The translations under genes and the position numbers were made by a program. The notes beneath the pieces were generated by a model that ran no database searches, was not told where the DNA came from, and saw only the letters and a program-made list of their open reading frames with translations. A DNA stretch of 64,000 nucleotides from Pelagihabitans sp963760375 (GTDB lineage: Bacteria > Bacteroidota > Bacteroidia > Flavobacteriales > Flavobacteriaceae), in assembly GCA_963760375.1 (NCBI GenBank), contig CAVXCS010000005.1, forward strand, positions 1,240,001 through 1,304,000, written 5' to 3'. Below are positions 8,168 through 16,490 of this stretch, piece after piece; positions within the stretch are counted from its first letter, which is position 1, and each line of letters opens with the position of its first letter.

Positions 8168-11017
8168 TTAAAACCACTTTCGCGTAAACAACCCAGTGAG
8201 TGTTTTGGGGCTGACGGTAATAATAAACCTTATTTTTTCTCCATAATTGGGCTGGTCTACTTCCCAGCCATTATTGGAATATACCGGAAAGTACAATTCA
8301 AAATAATCGGTGACCAAATTGAGGCGGATCCCGGAGTCATAAACGAACTTTCCGTCAAACCCACGATTTTTTACAAACCCCGCATCGCCATAAAGCTCGA
8401 TCCACCGCCATAAATTGAAACTGGTATTTACCGTGGCGATCCAATCGTTCGAAAAGCGAAAGCGCTCATCCAGAATTGATTTGAAGCCCCCTTCGGCGAT
8501 AATGATCTGTTGGCTGTAAATCCCGGTATCTTCAGATCTTCCTAGGTAGTCATAGTCAAAAAGATAATCCGTGGGCCTGTCGAGGGCGAAACTGAAAAAG
8601 TCGTCATTGGTTTTGTTCCTCAGGAATTTACCCGCAAAAAACCTAAGGTTGAACTGTCGATTGCTTTCAAAAAGTTTGCGGTACTCGAACTCGAAGACCA
8701 ATTTGGTGAACTTGCTCGATTGTTGAAAATCGATGAACCAGGATCTATAATCTATGATATGGTTGTCGACATCGATGTACCTCGCATTGAATACACTGTA
8801 ATCGGGACTATCGGGGGCACTCCCTTCGGCACGCAAACTCTCGTCGAGATTCCTAAAAATATTCAAGTAGCGGAAGGAAAGGGCCTGCCTTTTGTTGGAG
8901 AGCAGGTTTTCGGGGCGCCAACCAAAACTCATGGAAGGCGTTAGGGTTGAATATCTCGAATTCACGTCAAAATGGGAAGTTGATCCCCGCATTCCATAAT
9001 TTGCCACATATAGGCCGCTTTTGTTCAGATATTGTCTATAAATAAATTTCCCGTAACCCACGAACGATTGTTCCCTAAAGGAGTAGGAGGGGGCCACGTC
9101 ATAAACAAAGGGTCTTTCCAAAAGGGTTTTGTTATATAACCTCATGCCAGGTGCCCATCCGTCATAGATATTGAAGTTCACCACGGGAACATAGAAAATC
9201 TGGTTGTAATAAGGGTTTTCCGCATCCTTGAAAAAGGTGAATTTCAATTTTTTATTACTCGAGAAGAATCCTTTCAACGATTTCCAATTGTCTCTTTGGT
9301 TGAACTCCGGTATTTTTTGGTCATAATTCAAAACCAGTCTTTCTTCACCATTTCTTGGGATGGTAATGGTCTTGGTACTATCGATATCGGTTATCCAATA
9401 TTTGGAAACCACAGAATCGTTCCTGAGCCCGAATAAGGAAATGGGCACATTGGTGCCCTGCTTGTTTTTTAAGCTTACCCTTAACGAATCATGCATTTTC
9501 TCAACATTGGTAATTTTAAAATCGATTTTTCGGTCGGTTGAAACATAATCCTGAAAAAACCAATTGATATCGATATCGGTAGCCCTTTTTAAAATCGATT
9601 CAAAGTCGAGGGTCTTTACATTGTTCTGTTGGTAATATTCATAAAAGGTTTTGATGCTTTGATCTACTTTTTCCTTGCCGATGTAATTTGCCATATACGC
9701 AAGCCCCAATCCCGCCTTATACTTATTGGCTATTTTTTGATTGAATTTGATGAGGGAATCGTTGGATGTGGTAAGGGGTTGGTCTAAGTTTCTTCTGGCG
9801 GTAAGCATGTATAGAAATGGGTACTGCTCGTTAAAGTCCATTTTGGCCAAATTGAAGCTTCTTACGCCCCAAAGTGTCGATAGTTTTCCCAATAGCTTTT
9901 GATTGGGATAGTTTTGTTCAACGTATTCGATCAACAAATAGTTGGCAATGGCATCTGTGAGCCATTGGTCTTTTCGCGGGTCAATATAGATGGTCTCCTC
10001 CAACATTTTCCGCAACGCCGTTTTGAGGAATTTCATTTCAAACTGAAATTGTTCCTCATAGGGCCTGATGAACGATGGCAGTTGATTAAGGCCATAAAGC
10101 GGATTCTTGTCATAATCGATTTCGCTCACCAACAATTGGGGGTGCGGGTAGTCGCCCAGGTTTTTTCTGATGAATTCGGATATCTTGAGAATGGACACGC
10201 CCTGGGAAATCTCATCATACTTGGAAGCCTCGATATCGGTGGCGATGGTGAGACCAGGGGTGACGTGGGTCGTGAACCGCTTCAGGGGCCCCAATATAAT
10301 TTCACAACTCTTGCGCTGTACGCCCACCAGCTGTGCCTGTTGCCCCGATGTAAATTTCGTATTTCCCAATATCCCGAAATTGGAGGTGATAAAAAGGTTT
10401 TCCGGATAGCTGAAATTAATGGTCGTGTTGGTGATGTCGGTGAATAGGTCCTCCAGATTCTTGTTGGAATAAAGGTGCCATTCCCCATCGAACACGGCGG
10501 GAGTGAGATACCAATCCTTCAAGTAGTAGTTGTTCCTTCCGCCATATCCGTAGGAGGTAAATTTATTCGAGGGCAATTTTACCGTGTAGGTGAATGAAAG
10601 TTTCACCACTGCTTTTGGGGGCAAGGGCTCGTTGAGCGTTATTTTGATAATATCCTTTTCCTGTGTACGATCCAACTTCAATGCCCGATAGTTGCCATCA
10701 ACGGCACTAATGATGTTCGTGATGCCCCGCTCATAATCTTTGGCCAGATGAAGGCTGCGCTTGAATTCATCCGCAAACCGTTTTGCCAATCCCGTATTTT
10801 TATCGGAATAGGCGTGGGCCCAATCATTGAAAAACAAGACCTCCAAGGTTTCCCCACTCGAATTTAGATAGGTAAACTCCTGGTTGATGTTAATTTCCTT
10901 GGTATCTCCTTTAAGCGTTGCGTTGAGGATGTTCGTGTGTTGGGAAAAGGCCCAGCCCGCTTTGAATAAAACGGCCATAATCAAGGACAGATGCGCTAAG
11001 GGAATGACTTTTTTCAA
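8168..11017 (-). CDS. M1 aminopeptidase-like domain fused to outer-membrane beta-barrel; catalytic motif absent
   Basis: 949-residue protein with signal peptide (to AFSQ, about residue 26), an N-terminal beta-sandwich like that of M1-family peptidases (residues about 27-250), a helical thermolysin-like region, and from about 560 a C-terminal barrel rich in alternating aromatic strands ending FTRKWF. In active M1 enzymes a HExxH motif is followed by W-L-x-E-G-x-A-x-Y. The equivalent segment here is QWLTDAIANYL (351-361), where the zinc-ligand Glu is replaced, and HExxH is absent from the preceding helix (ALRKMLEE). It is therefore probably not a peptidase of the usual kind. It is cell-envelope located, with unknown function, and appears as a single transcription unit. 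Confidence 0.75.
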   Translation of the reverse strand: MKKVIPLAHLSLIMAVLFKAGWAFSQHTNILNATLKGDTKEININQEFTYLNSSGETLEVLFFNDWAHAYSDKNTGLAKRFADEFKRSLHLAKDYERGITNIISAVDGNYRALKLDRTQEKDIIKITLNEPLPPKAVVKLSFTYTVKLPSNKFTSYGYGGRNNYYLKDWYLTPAVFDGEWHLYSNKNLEDLFTDITNTTINFSYPENLFITSNFGILGNTKFTSGQQAQLVGVQRKSCEIILGPLKRFTTHVTPGLTIATDIEASKYDEISQGVSILKISEFIRKNLGDYPHPQLLVSEIDYDKNPLYGLNQLPSFIRPYEEQFQFEMKFLKTALRKMLEETIYIDPRKDQWLTDAIANYLLIEYVEQNYPNQKLLGKLSTLWGVRSFNLAKMDFNEQYPFLYMLTARRNLDQPLTTSNDSLIKFNQKIANKYKAGLGLAYMANYIGKEKVDQSIKTFYEYYQQNNVKTLDFESILKRATDIDINWFFQDYVSTDRKIDFKITNVEKMHDSLRVSLKNKQGTNVPISLFGLRNDSVVSKYWITDIDSTKTITIPRNGEERLVLNYDQKIPEFNQRDNWKSLKGFFSSNKKLKFTFFKDAENPYYNQIFYVPVVNFNIYDGWAPGMRLYNKTLLERPFVYDVAPSYSFREQSFVGYGKFIYRQYLNKSGLYVANYGMRGSTSHFDVNSRYSTLTPSMSFGWRPENLLSNKRQALSFRYLNIFRNLDESLRAEGSAPDSPDYSVFNARYIDVDNHIIDYRSWFIDFQQSSKFTKLVFEFEYRKLFESNRQFNLRFFAGKFLRNKTNDDFFSFALDRPTDYLFDYDYLGRSEDTGIYSQQIIIAEGGFKSILDERFRFSNDWIATVNTSFNLWRWIELYGDAGFVKNRGFDGKFVYDSGIRLNLVTDYFELYFPVYSNNGWEVDQPNYGEKIRFIITVSPKTLTGLFTRKWF

Positions 11018-11025
11018 GGGTCGAT

Positions 11026-11712
11026 TTAAAAGTTTGGACTTAGGATGTGTCCTTTATAGAAAGCATCAATGATTTCGACAACCTCTTCCTTGGTGTCGAC
11101 AATATTGATCAGGTTTAAATCTTCCGGACTAATATTGCCAAATTGTAGCATGGTAGACTTGATCCAGTCGAACAATCCGCTCCAAAAAGTGCTGCCGACC
11201 AGAATAATGGGAAATTTTTCGATTTTATGGGTTTGTATCAAGGTAATCGCCTCAAAGAGTTCATCCAAAGTGCCAAAACCGCCCGGCATCACCACAAAGC
11301 CCTGGGAATACTTTACGAACATCACTTTTCGCACAAAAAAGTAGTCGAAGTCCAAGCTCTTGTCTTTGTCGATATATGGGTTGTCGTGTTGCTCGAAAGG
11401 CAGGTCGATGTTCAGTCCCACTGAGGTGCCACCGGCCAAATGGGCCCCACGGTTACCTGCCTCCATGATTCCGGGACCACCTCCAGTGATGATTCCGTAA
11501 CCGGCCTCGGCGATGCTTTTTGATATTTCAACCGCCAACTCATAGTAGGGATTGTCATCTTTGGTCCTTGCCGATCCAAAAATTGAAACGCAAGGGCCAA
11601 TGGAGCTCATCCTTTCAAAACCATTGACAAATTCCCCCATAATCTTAAAAATGGCCCAGGAATCATTGGTCTTCATCTCATTCCATCCCTTATGGTGCTG
11701 TTCTTTTCTCAT
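11026..11712 (-). CDS. LOG family protein (TIGR00730 Rossmann fold)
   Basis: Cytoplasmic 228-residue protein of the lysine-decarboxylase-like (LOG) family, whose characterised members cleave nucleoside 5'-monophosphates to ribose 5-phosphate and a base (cytokinin-activating phosphoribohydrolase or AMP/CMP nucleosidase activity). Motifs seen are IFGSAR near residue 44, GGGPGIMEAGNRGA, and the diagnostic PGGFGTLDELFEA with catalytic Arg/Glu environment. The gene follows uvrA on the same strand by about 40 bases and is immediately followed by the M1-like gene, but no functional link is evident. Confidence 0.88.
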   Translation of the reverse strand: MRKEQHHKGWNEMKTNDSWAIFKIMGEFVNGFERMSSIGPCVSIFGSARTKDDNPYYELAVEISKSIAEAGYGIITGGGPGIMEAGNRGAHLAGGTSVGLNIDLPFEQHDNPYIDKDKSLDFDYFFVRKVMFVKYSQGFVVMPGGFGTLDELFEAITLIQTHKIEKFPIILVGSTFWSGLFDWIKSTMLQFGNISPEDLNLINIVDTKEEVVEIIDAFYKGHILSPNF

Positions 11713-11751
11713 AAATAGTTAGGTTTCTAAGCCGCGGCTGATTTCATTTCG

Positions 11752-14601
11752 TTAGCTGCTCAATACTTTTTCCTGCAATTCTTTTTTCAAAAACTTTGCC
11801 GTATAGCTTTTTTCATCCCGGGCCACCGCTTCCGGGGATCCTTTGGCGACCACCATGCCCCCGCCACGTCCGCCTTCGTAGCCTATGTCGATGAGATGGT
11901 CGCACATTTTGATCACGTCCATGTTGTGCTCTATCACCAATATGGTGTTTCCCTTGTCGACCAGCTTGTTCAGCACCTCCATCAATACCCTGATATCCTC
12001 GAAATGGAGTCCGGTAGTCGGTTCGTCCAAGATATAAAAGGTATTGCCGGTATCGCGTTTTGAAAGTTCCGTCGCCAATTTGATGCGCTGCGCCTCGCCC
12101 CCGGAAAGCGTGGTCGATTGTTGCCCCAAGGAAATGTAGCCCAGCCCTACGTCTTGTATCGTTTTCAGCTTTCTGTGGATTTTCGGGATCATTTCGAAAA
12201 ATGAAACCGCTTCGTTGATGGTCATATCCAGGACATCGGAAATCGATTTTCCCTTATACCTGATTTCCAAGGTTTCCCTATTGAAACGTTTGCCATAACA
12301 GGTCTCGCATTCGACGTAAACATCTGGCAAAAAATTCATTTCTATCACCCTGAGCCCTCCGCCTTGGCAGGTCTCACAACGTCCGCCCTTCACATTGAAA
12401 CTGAACCTACCTGGTTTGTATCCCCTGATCGCCGCTTCCGGCGTCTTCGTGAACAAGGTCCTGATTTCGCTGAAAACACCGGTATAGGTCGCCGGGTTTG
12501 AACGGGGCGTTCGACCGATGGGCGACTGATTGATGTCAATCACCTTGTCTACATGCTCCAAACCCGTTATTTTTCCATAGGGCATGGGCTTTTTGACCCC
12601 ATTGAAATAATGGGCATTCATGATGGGGTACAAGGTTTCGTTGATCAAAGTCGATTTGCCGCTCCCGGATACGCCGGTAACCCCGATCATCTGGCCCAAT
12701 GGGAACGTGACGGAAACATTTTTCAAATTGTTACCAGTGCAATCGGTGAGGGTTATTTTTTTTCCATTGCCCTTTCTGCGCTTTTTTGGCACGCTGATCT
12801 GGCGTTCCCCATTGATATATTGTGCGGTCAAGGTATGCTGAAACTTCAGGTCGCCGGGTTTGCCTTCCGAAATGATTTCCCCTCCATGTCGACCCGCCTT
12901 GGGACCGATATCGATGACGTGGTCGGCTCTTTCGATCATCTCCCTATCGTGTTCGACAACGATTACCGAATTGCCTATATCGCGTAAAGATTCGAGCGAG
13001 CGGATCAAGCGGTCATTATCCCTTTGATGGAGGCCTATACTGGGCTCATCCAAAATATAGAGCACCCCAACAAGTTGGGAACCGATTTGGGTCGCCAAAC
13101 GGATGCGCTGTGCCTCTCCGCCAGAAAGTGTCTTCGAACCCCGGTCAAGGGATAAATAGTCCAAACCGACATCGAGCAAAAACTGAATTCTGGTTCTGAT
13201 TTCCTTGATGATTTCTTCCGCTATCTTTAATTGGTTCCCTTCCAGCCTCGACTCCAAACCAGCAAAGAATAGCGCCAATTCCGAGATGTCCATATGGGCG
13301 AGCTCGGCAATATTTTTCTCATCAACCTTAAAATTAAGCGATTCCTTCCTGAGCCTGGTGCCTCCACATGAGGGGCACTTGATCTTATCCATGTATTCTT
13401 TGGCCCAGCGTTTAATGGAAGTAGAATCGGTTTCCTCAAACTGGCTCTTGATAAAATTCGAGATTCCCTCATAATCAATTTTATAGGTGCGCTTCACCCC
13501 AAGTGTTTTCGAATCTATCTCGAAACTTTCCTGTCCACCGTTGAGCAACACTTCCATGGCCTCTGTCGGAATTTTTTCAATGGCATCGGTGAGTTCAAAG
13601 TTATATCGTTGGGCTATGGTCTCGATCTGTTTGAAGGCCCACGACTTTTTGTATTCGCCCAAGGGTGCAATGCCGCCGCCGGTGATGGAGAGCTTTTTGT
13701 TGGGAAAGATCTTGTTGGGGTTCACCTCGTGCACATGGCCCAGTCCGTTGCATTGTGGACACATGCCTTTGGGTGAATTGAAGGAAAAGGTATTGGGTTC
13801 GGGGGTCGGGTAAGAGATGCCTGTTGTTGGGCACATCAGATCTCGGCTAAAATACCTGGGCACTTTCTGGCCTTCTTCCAAGACCATCATTACGTTATCG
13901 CCACTATACATTGCGGTATTGATGGTTTCCGTCAATCGCTTGTCCAGATCATCCTGCATGGAAATTTTTAGCCTGTCGATGACGATTTCAATATCATGGG
14001 TCTTGTAACGATCTACCTTCATGCCCTTAACGATGTCGACCACCTCCCCGTCGACGCGAACTTTTACGAATCCCTGTTTGGCAATCTGTTCGAATAGTTC
14101 ACGATAATGCCCTTTCCGTGATTTCACGATGGGGGCAAGGATGTTTATTTTTTTATCCCGGTATGCGGAGAGGATCAATTCCTTGATCTGTGCATCGCTA
14201 TAACTGACCATTTTTTCTCCGGTGTTATAACTGTAGGCATCCCCTGCACGCGCATAGAGCAAACGTAAAAAATCATAGATTTCGGTGATGGTACCCACGG
14301 TTGAGCGCGGTGATTTTGAAGTGGTCTTCTGTTCTATGGCGATTACTGGGGAAAGGCCATCTATTTTATCCACATCGGGTCGCTCTAGGCCGCCCAAAAA
14401 CTGTCGCGCATAGGCAGAAAAGGTTTCTATGTACCTACGCTGGCCCTCGGCATAAATGGTATCGAAAGCCAAAGAAGATTTTCCGCTACCGGAAAGACCG
14501 GTGATGACCACCAATTTTTCCCTGGGAATCGAAACATCGATGTTCTTTAGGTTGTGCACCCTAGCACCCTTAACCTCTATGTTTTCCTCGTAATTTATCA
14601 T
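11752..14601 (-). CDS. uvrA: Excinuclease ABC subunit A
   Basis: DNA-damage recognition ATPase of nucleotide excision repair, which loads UvrB on lesions. At 949 residues it has the normal length. Seen are the first Walker A GLSGSGKSS (35-43), a CxxC zinc module (CPQCNGLG), LSGGEAQR signatures in both halves, the second Walker A GVSGSGKST (about 645), a second zinc module with CETCQGGG and CETCYGKR, and both Walker B strands ending ILDEP. It is divergent from a Tudor-like protein gene. No sign of damage. Confidence 0.97.
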   Translation of the reverse strand: MINYEENIEVKGARVHNLKNIDVSIPREKLVVITGLSGSGKSSLAFDTIYAEGQRRYIETFSAYARQFLGGLERPDVDKIDGLSPVIAIEQKTTSKSPRSTVGTITEIYDFLRLLYARAGDAYSYNTGEKMVSYSDAQIKELILSAYRDKKINILAPIVKSRKGHYRELFEQIAKQGFVKVRVDGEVVDIVKGMKVDRYKTHDIEIVIDRLKISMQDDLDKRLTETINTAMYSGDNVMMVLEEGQKVPRYFSRDLMCPTTGISYPTPEPNTFSFNSPKGMCPQCNGLGHVHEVNPNKIFPNKKLSITGGGIAPLGEYKKSWAFKQIETIAQRYNFELTDAIEKIPTEAMEVLLNGGQESFEIDSKTLGVKRTYKIDYEGISNFIKSQFEETDSTSIKRWAKEYMDKIKCPSCGGTRLRKESLNFKVDEKNIAELAHMDISELALFFAGLESRLEGNQLKIAEEIIKEIRTRIQFLLDVGLDYLSLDRGSKTLSGGEAQRIRLATQIGSQLVGVLYILDEPSIGLHQRDNDRLIRSLESLRDIGNSVIVVEHDREMIERADHVIDIGPKAGRHGGEIISEGKPGDLKFQHTLTAQYINGERQISVPKKRRKGNGKKITLTDCTGNNLKNVSVTFPLGQMIGVTGVSGSGKSTLINETLYPIMNAHYFNGVKKPMPYGKITGLEHVDKVIDINQSPIGRTPRSNPATYTGVFSEIRTLFTKTPEAAIRGYKPGRFSFNVKGGRCETCQGGGLRVIEMNFLPDVYVECETCYGKRFNRETLEIRYKGKSISDVLDMTINEAVSFFEMIPKIHRKLKTIQDVGLGYISLGQQSTTLSGGEAQRIKLATELSKRDTGNTFYILDEPTTGLHFEDIRVLMEVLNKLVDKGNTILVIEHNMDVIKMCDHLIDIGYEGGRGGGMVVAKGSPEAVARDEKSYTAKFLKKELQEKVLSS

Positions 14602-14663
14602 TTTTCATCGCAAAGTTGCGAAGGTACGATTTTGGTGCCTAAAAAGTAAATGGCACAGACTAT

Positions 14664-14671
14664 TATCTTTG
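14664..14671 (+). promoter_or_regulatory. Candidate -7 element (TATCTTTG) for the Tudor-like gene
   Basis: TATCTTTG matches the Bacteroidota sigma-A -7 consensus TAnnTTTG and lies 48 bases before the ATG at 14720 in the uvrA divergent intergenic region. No clean -33 TTG was found at the expected spacing. Confidence 0.4.
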
Positions 14672-14719
14672 TTAATTGCGCGGTACGCTTTACATTTACC
14701 GAGAAAAAAAATTGAATTT

Positions 14720-15247
14720 ATGCAACTGTTGGGAATTGGATCAAGAATAGATCATTCAAAGTTTGGAAAGGGTGTGGTTACGAATGTCACCTCCAAACAC
14801 TATTGGGTCACTTTTATGGAAAGTGGGCTGGAGACCATTGAACTCGATGCGGATTATGAGTTGATCGAAAGGGTCGAAGACGAGGTAGACACGATCAGTT
14901 TTTCAGAGGTGGAACAATCATTGATATCCATTCTCAGGCGTTGGAGCGATACGAGTTCGATCTCACCGATTGCCGATAAATGGAAGGGGGGATCCCTTGT
15001 TTTGAAACCTGGCGATGTGGGTCTTACCGAAAAAGAAGTTCCCATCGACACCTTTTTCCATAAAATTGTCATGGTTCGTGACCGGGTGCGGGTAATGGAG
15101 CAAAAAATCAATGCCAGCGAAAACCTTGATGACCAGGAGAAGGTAGATTTACAACAATATATCACCAGAATTTATGGCAGTCTAACCACCTTCAACATCT
15201 TGTTCAAAAACCAGAGCGATCAGTTTGTGGGTGAAAAGACCAAATAA
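14720..15247 (+). CDS. Hypothetical protein with PcrA/UvrD Tudor-like N-terminal motif
   Basis: 175-residue cytoplasmic protein. The ATG at 14720 is preferred over an upstream in-frame start because the conserved-looking part begins MQLLGIGSRIDHSKFGKG. Residues about 5-45 have the pattern GxRIxHxKFGKGVVxxV, an acidic hydrophobic beta-barrel pattern like the Tudor-like domain at the C terminus of PcrA/UvrD helicases, which in those proteins contacts RNA polymerase. The rest (about 60-175) is helical and not recognised. It is divergent from uvrA, which could hint at a repair or transcription role, but that is inference. Confidence 0.7.
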   Translation: MQLLGIGSRIDHSKFGKGVVTNVTSKHYWVTFMESGLETIELDADYELIERVEDEVDTISFSEVEQSLISILRRWSDTSSISPIADKWKGGSLVLKPGDVGLTEKEVPIDTFFHKIVMVRDRVRVMEQKINASENLDDQEKVDLQQYITRIYGSLTTFNILFKNQSDQFVGEKTK

Positions 15248-15332
15248 AGGAATGGGTTTGGAAAATGAAAAATAGAGGGAAAAACGTCACGATTGCGCTA
15301 GGTAAAGTCGATTTCGATAGCCTGCGAATCCA

Positions 15333-16106
15333 TTAAATCGCCTTTCGCACGCCGTAAAAATCACTTTTGGCCGTGTTCTCTTGATAGGGCTGGGTTTGCG
15401 GAACGATTCCATCTGTCAAAGGCAAACTTCTTAAAGCCATTTTCCAATCCTGCACTTGGTAAAGTAAAGTCCGTGGGACATTATCTTCCATAAAATCATG
15501 GGTCCCCTGCATCCTCCATAATTCCAGTTTGATGAATTCGGCAGCTTTCCCATTCGAATGCAACCCATATTTCCGTTTATAATCATATATGAGCCATTCT
15601 TGCCCTGTTAGCCTCAAACGAAAATGTTTTGATAATAAGGGAAGAACATTAAAATGGGGATCGATAATGGTATATAGGATATTATCGACAGAAGGCTCGA
15701 ATGTAAGAAAGGCCTCCAGTTTTCCTTTTTCCTTGGCCACCTGGCTGGCCAATTGGCCAATTTTTGGCTCGACAGGATCGAATGGCATTGTATTATCCCC
15801 TGAACGGCCATGGAATAAATTTTGGATAAAACGATAGAGCAATTGCTCTATCCCCGGATGTTCGCTCAAGAAGGAGAAATAGACCTGTTTTACCGCAACC
15901 GAGCTCTTGGCTTGAATTCCGTTCCATACCCTTTTTGCATATTCCAAATGGGTCGTGATCGTTTCGGTTTCAAGGAAAAGGGTGCTTTGGCATCCAGTGT
16001 CAGGACGAAAGTCCGACACGGCTTCATTGCGCTCAAAGGCAATAAAAATTGCGGTTAAGAAACCATTGAAGCTACCATCGTAGATATAAATTTTTGCATT
16101 TTCCAT
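15333..16106 (-). CDS. TIGR03915 / DUF4130 putative DNA-repair protein
   Basis: 257-residue protein of the SAM-linked DUF4130 family (TIGR03915), annotated as a putative DNA metabolism or repair protein. Features that match are the N-terminal YIYDGSFNGFLTAIF, the central GKLEAFLTFEPSVDNILYTIIDPHF, and the later RLTGQEWLIYDYKRKYGLHSNGK-type region (positions about 165-190). In other genomes it is normally coupled to a radical-SAM protein (TIGR03916), which is not present here; the gene just upstream encodes only a 59-residue protein. The unit is divergent from a LexA-like repressor and likely under its control, which fits induction by DNA damage. Confidence 0.85.
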   Translation of the reverse strand: MENAKIYIYDGSFNGFLTAIFIAFERNEAVSDFRPDTGCQSTLFLETETITTHLEYAKRVWNGIQAKSSVAVKQVYFSFLSEHPGIEQLLYRFIQNLFHGRSGDNTMPFDPVEPKIGQLASQVAKEKGKLEAFLTFEPSVDNILYTIIDPHFNVLPLLSKHFRLRLTGQEWLIYDYKRKYGLHSNGKAAEFIKLELWRMQGTHDFMEDNVPRTLLYQVQDWKMALRSLPLTDGIVPQTQPYQENTAKSDFYGVRKAI

Positions 16107-16112
16107 AGGAAA

Positions 16113-16292
16113 TTAGAATAAGCTTAATTGAATCGCATTTTTTCCCTGCATATCGGAACCTATTGTCCTTGCAGATCTGGGCTCCGGTTTGGATTTTGGG
16201 TTCTTCCGTTTTCTGGACACCATAAAAAAATGGTCCTCGGTTCCCGCTTTGGCCAATAGGTTCAATTTGGTATTGATTTTCTCATAGGTCAT
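16113..16292 (-). CDS. 59-residue ORF ending in a sliding-clamp-binding motif; possible radical-SAM remnant
   Basis: Short complete frame (ATG at 16292, TAA at 16113) six bases upstream of the TIGR03915 gene. The product is very basic, starts MTYEKINTKLNLLAKAG and ends NAIQLSLF. The terminal QLSLF fits the bacterial beta-clamp-binding pentapeptide QL[SD]LF. It occupies the position where the TIGR03916 radical-SAM partner is usually encoded, and the N-terminal KLNLLAKA...D...S.RKRKN pattern resembles the start of that family as I remember it. It may thus be an internally deleted derivative, or an independent small protein. No radical-SAM cysteine motif remains. No upstream ATG in frame. Confidence 0.55.
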   Translation of the reverse strand: MTYEKINTKLNLLAKAGTEDHFFMVSRKRKNPKSKPEPRSARTIGSDMQGKNAIQLSLF

Positions 16293-16314
16293 AACATCGT
16301 ATTTGTAATATATC

Positions 16315-16322
16315 CAAATATA
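16315..16322 (-). promoter_or_regulatory. -7 promoter element for the repair operon
   Basis: On the minus strand this reads TATATTTG, an exact TAnnTTTG element, with the ATG of the 59-residue ORF about 22 bases downstream. It touches operator A and the flanking everted half-sites, so repressor binding would block it. Confidence 0.6.
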
Positions 16323-16323
16323 T

Positions 16324-16375
16324 GGAATAATTCCTAATTATGGAAATATTCCATAAATATTATTGGATATATTCC
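16324..16375. promoter_or_regulatory. Three palindromic operator sites in divergent promoter region
   Basis: Three 11-bp near-palindromes share GGAnnnnTTCC: site A GGAATAATTCC (16324-16334), site B GGAAATATTCC (16342-16352), site C GGATATATTCC (16365-16375). Site B extends to a perfect 8-bp inverted repeat, TTATGGAAATATTCCATAA (16338-16356). Centres are 18 and 23 bp apart. Site C overlaps the -33 TTG of the repressor promoter and site A abuts the -7 of the minus-strand promoter. The natural ligand is the LexA/CI-like repressor encoded next to it, giving autoregulation and control of the repair genes. Confidence 0.7.
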
Positions 16376-16391
16376 ATATTTTGTATATTTG
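16363..16391 (+). promoter_or_regulatory. Bacteroidota promoter of the repressor gene
   Basis: TTG at 16363-16365 and TATATTTG at 16384-16391 are separated by 18 bp, a good match to the TTG-N17-23-TAnnTTTG consensus. The ATG at 16491 follows a roughly 90-base leader. Operator C lies on the -33 element. Confidence 0.65.
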
Positions 16392-16490
16392 AAAGGCGCA
16401 AGTCGATCAATTGCTTGGTCAAATGCCCATTCTAATTATTTTTTGAACACCTGAATAAAGGCTTGTCCACAGACTAAAGTGCAAGAATCC

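Noticed and set aside
9899..10447. 182-residue plus-strand frame within the M1-like gene
   Set aside because: Antisense shadow without domain features.
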